Part shown: piece by piece, positions 62,116 through 64,000 of the stretch
Numbering within the stretch: position 1 is the first letter of the stretch
How the letters are laid out: every line of letters starts with the position of its first letter
From: Streptomyces sp. NBC_01314
GTDB lineage: Bacteria; Actinomycetota; Actinomycetes; Streptomycetales; Streptomycetaceae
Direction: 5' to 3'
DNA length: 64,000 bases
Assembly (NCBI RefSeq): GCF_041435215.1
Contig: NZ_CP108394.1
Span: forward strand, 5,084,001-5,148,000
The notes under the pieces: generated by a model
Seen by the model: only the letters and a program-made list of their open reading frames with translations
What the model was told of the DNA's origin: nothing
Database searches by the model: none
Position numbers and translations under genes: made by a program

Positions 62116-62670
62116 TTGCGCACTCGTAAAGCCACAGTGATCGCCGCCTCCGTCGGCGTGGCAGTCGCGGCAGCCACAGGTGTCACCTACGCCAGCTCCG
62201 CCCTGGAGTCCGCCCCCAAGTCCACTTCGGTCGTCCAGGACGCCGCCCCCGTAGCCCCGCGTGGAGGGAACGGCACGGGCACCGAAGCCGGCTCGAACGC
62301 CGCCAACGCCCCGGCCGACGCAGGGGCGAAGGAGAGCTGGGGCGGCTCCAGGCGCGGTGGGAACCGGGATGAGGGCCGGATCTACGTCAACGAGCGGTCC
62401 TATTCCGCCGACCCGGGTTCCTGCATCGTCGTGGTCAACGTGAGCAACGCGGCCTTCCCCGGGCTCGGCGCCAACAGCTTCAACATCCGAAACGAAAGCG
62501 ACCGGACCGTGGAGTTCTACAACGGGGTCACCTGTGACAACGGCGCTCCCGTTGCCACGGTCGGCCCTCGCAGCTCCAGCAACTCGGTCACCGGACGGCA
62601 GCAACAGCAACAGCAGCAGCGGTCTCCGGTCGTCCTGGGCAGTTTCCGCGTGATCCACGGACACCACTGA
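62116..62670 (+). CDS. Secreted protein with polyglutamine run and TTG start
   Basis: A 184-residue protein starting at TTG after AGAAGGGGAAGCGCA. A signal peptide (KATVIAASVGVAVAAATGVTYASS) is followed by a disordered Ala/Gly/Asn region and a folded part GRIYVNERSYSADPGSCIVVVNVSNAAFPGLGANSFNIRNESDRTVEFYNGVTCDNGAPVATVGP with two cysteines. A run of seven glutamines (RQQQQQQQR) precedes the C-terminus. I do not recognise the family. The final GSFRVIHGHH is typical of small surface proteins. Confidence 0.78.
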   Translation: MRTRKATVIAASVGVAVAAATGVTYASSALESAPKSTSVVQDAAPVAPRGGNGTGTEAGSNAANAPADAGAKESWGGSRRGGNRDEGRIYVNERSYSADPGSCIVVVNVSNAAFPGLGANSFNIRNESDRTVEFYNGVTCDNGAPVATVGPRSSSNSVTGRQQQQQQQRSPVVLGSFRVIHGHH

Positions 62671-62712
62671 ATATGACGACGCAGGGCTGAAGCCCCTCAT
62701 TGCACCATCGGA

Positions 62713-62743
62713 AACCCCGGCTCGCCGTAATCGAGCCGGGGTT
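62713..62743 (+). terminator. Hairpin after the polyglutamine protein gene
   Basis: A perfect 12-base-pair stem (AACCCCGGCTCG) with a seven-base loop lies 43 bases past the stop codon. Confidence 0.85.
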
Positions 62744-62910
62744 CCGGCACGGGGCATCCCGCTGGGAGATGACCTCCCCATATTAATCCGTGCGGCACAG
62801 CCACGGTCCTGTGACTACTCCACCCGTGCCCTGCCGCACATCGCCCTACCAAAAACCGCGAGCGCCGTCCTAGGCGGTGGAGGCGCACTGGGCGTACACC
62901 TTCCGGGAGC

Positions 62911-63309
62911 GTGCACATCGTCGATCGGCCGGATCCCGCCGCGGCGTTCGCGTTCGCCTTCGACGAGCCCAACCAGCAGGCCGGCGAGTACCGGGACCTG
63001 CTGCGGCGGCGGTGGCGGAATCTGATGGGCCGCACGATGTGGGACTTCCCCGGCGGGCGGAGCGGTGGCCCCCGGTGCCTGGTACTCGGCTTCGGGCCCG
63101 GTTCGGGCGACGCCGCCGAGCACCGGGTACCGGCCGCGTGGCGGGATGAGCTGGTCACGTACGGGCCGCTGCTGTCCGACGACGGCGCGGCCCGGCTGGT
63201 TGCGGCGGCGCTGGTCCGGGCCCCTGACGGGTACGCGGCGCGCGGCGCACTGGCCGGGGACCGGTACGCCGACGTCGAGGTGCCTGAGCCTTCCCCGCGC
63301 CGCCTGTGA
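62911..63309 (+). CDS. YCII-like protein
   Basis: A 132-residue protein. Its second half, WRDELVTYGPLLSDDGAARLVAAALVRAPDGYAARGALAGDRYADVEV, follows the YCII/DGPF ferredoxin-like pattern (GPLL then a hydrophobic strand then a helix). The first half (RPDPAAAFAFAFDEPNQQAGEYRDLLRRRWRNLMGRT) is longer than usual. The GTG start is weakly supported. The function of the family is mostly unknown. Confidence 0.6.
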   Translation: MHIVDRPDPAAAFAFAFDEPNQQAGEYRDLLRRRWRNLMGRTMWDFPGGRSGGPRCLVLGFGPGSGDAAEHRVPAAWRDELVTYGPLLSDDGAARLVAAALVRAPDGYAARGALAGDRYADVEVPEPSPRRL

Positions 63310-63430
63310 CCGTCTCCGAGGAACTGACGGGCGTCACTTTTCCCGCCCGGCTGCGACTGACCGCGGAACCATCCACCGCAGGTTCGGACGGCAACCAGGA
63401 GCAGGCGATAGCCCTGGAAACAATAAACCG

Positions 63431-63459
63431 TTGACAACATAGTGTTTCTATCTGATGCT
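63431..63459 (+). promoter_or_regulatory. Promoter placed for a leaderless transcript
   Basis: A consensus TTGACA (63431-63436), a 17-base spacer and GATGCT (63454-63459) lie six bases before the ATG at 63466. Transcription would start at or next to the ATG. Confidence 0.6.
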
Positions 63460-63465
63460 GGCCGC

Positions 63466-63948
63466 ATGTCGTCAACACCTCCACAACCCGCCGACCCCTT
63501 CACACCCCCGAGCGCGGACGGGGCGCGCGCCCAGCGCGTCTACACGTCCCTGTTCCGCATCGCCGAGCGGCACGCGGCCACGGCCGAGCAGCGTCACCGT
63601 CAGGTCCACCCGCACATCCTCGGCGCGCACGAAGCGATCAGACTGGTCTCGTACCTGCTCAGCGGTGCCGCCCTCCTCGGCGACGGGGAAGCCGAGGTCG
63701 ACCAGGCCGACATCACCGCCGCCCTGACGCTCATCCCCCTCGCCCGTGGCGAGATGGACGAACTGGAGGTCGGACTCCTGGAAATGGCCCGGGGTCGCGG
63801 CATGACCTGGCCGGAGATCGCCTTCGGTCTCGGCCTGGGGACCCCCCAGGCGGCGAGGCAGCGCTACGAACGCCTGGCGAGCCGTACGGAGACGGGCGCA
63901 GGCACGGAGGCGGGCACGGAGGCGGGCACGGAGAAGACGGACAGGTAG
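63466..63948 (+). CDS. Helix-turn-helix-type DNA-binding protein
   Basis: A 160-residue protein of a kind common in Streptomyces and usually annotated as DNA-binding. The N-terminal helical part (RAQRVYTSLFRIAERHAATAEQRHRQVHPHILGAHEAIRLVSYLL) is followed by LEVGLLEMARGRGMTWPEIAFGLGLGTPQAARQRYERLASR, which fits a helix-turn-helix. The C-terminus has a TEAGTEAGTE repeat. No ribosome binding site precedes the ATG, and a TTGACA promoter lies at leaderless spacing. Confidence 0.78.
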   Translation: MSSTPPQPADPFTPPSADGARAQRVYTSLFRIAERHAATAEQRHRQVHPHILGAHEAIRLVSYLLSGAALLGDGEAEVDQADITAALTLIPLARGEMDELEVGLLEMARGRGMTWPEIAFGLGLGTPQAARQRYERLASRTETGAGTEAGTEAGTEKTDR

Positions 63949-63973
63949 GGGCCGGCGCAGGCCGAGGCGCCGG

Positions 63974-64000
63974 TCAGCCTCGGCCGAACATCTCGTCACG
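63974..64000 (-). CDS. Possible C-terminal end of a minus-strand gene
   Basis: The last 27 bases read RDEMFGRG-stop on the minus strand, a plausible protein end, continuing past the window. A possible stem GCCGAGGC/GCCTCGGC overlaps it. Too short to identify. Confidence 0.3.
   Translation of the reverse strand, partial: RDEMFGRG

Noticed and set aside
61814..62140. Plus-strand frame of 108 codons in the intergenic gap
   Set aside because: It crosses the inverted repeat in a frame different from the polyglutamine gene, has no ribosome site and no family features.

Overview
The window is high-GC actinobacterial DNA and looks like a Streptomyces chromosome. The signs are GTG/TTG starts, four-base ATGA/GTGA gene overlaps, rare TTA (bldA) codons, families common in this genus (DUF397 with an XRE regulator, SLATT, DUF6082, Uma2, SalK/SCO6745) and the dispersed intergenic repeat around CGCGCAGTTCCCCGCGCCCC. 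From memory, the order ask-asd, recR-ybaB, protein kinase, purA matches a conserved stretch of the S. coelicolor chromosome. All assignments were made by reading the sequence; no database search was run.

Region A (1-14,250, all minus strand) is the edge of a biosynthetic gene cluster for a glycosylated natural product, cut by the left end of the window. In transcription order it holds a LuxR-type regulator, a DegT-type sugar aminotransferase, an NDP-sugar 3,5-epimerase, an MFS exporter, glucose-1-phosphate thymidylyltransferase, dTDP-glucose 4,6-dehydratase, hexose 2,3-dehydratase, an N,N-dimethyltransferase of the TylM1/DesVI type, a glycosyltransferase of the EryCIII/DesVII type, an aldo/keto-type 2,3-reductase, a SalK-like protein, a cytochrome P450, and one reading frame that joins a ferredoxin to an FAD monooxygenase. 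Together the enzymes could build and attach a 2,4,6-trideoxy-4-dimethylamino-L-hexose, a kedarosamine-like sugar. The aglycone genes must lie to the left. TTA codons sit at codon 15 of the regulator, codon 6 of the exporter and codon 14 of the thymidylyltransferase, so the cluster should depend on the bldA tRNA.

Region B (14,250-31,550) is mixed. It has a second P450 with tandem repeats, a G-rich repeat and a 48-base perfect palindrome in its upstream region; a WD40 fragment; a zinc-response cassette (permease and TIGR03943 protein divergent from a cysteine-free L32 and a COG0523 GTPase, with a Zur-like box between); a two-RCK membrane protein with a collagen-like N-terminus; a Met/His-rich membrane protein next to an ECF sigma factor; an S9 peptidase; SURF1; and a SigE-family sigma factor translationally coupled to a large disordered membrane protein.

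Region C (31,550-60,100) is mostly core genome: asd and ask, a two-component system, a M56 peptidase, a DUF5063 gene overlapping recR, ybaB, a serine/threonine kinase, a MarR/DJ-1 pair, a class III aminotransferase, GntR coupled to a glycosyltransferase-membrane fusion, purA and a diacylglycerol-kinase-like protein. A small accessory island (about 37.2-44.5 kb) holds an NB-ARC remnant, Uma2, regulators and a DUF397/XRE pair.

Region D (60,100-64,000) carries small secreted proteins, one with a polyglutamine run and an 18+18 base inverted repeat just upstream of its TTG start, then a YCII-like protein and an apparently leaderless DNA-binding-type protein.
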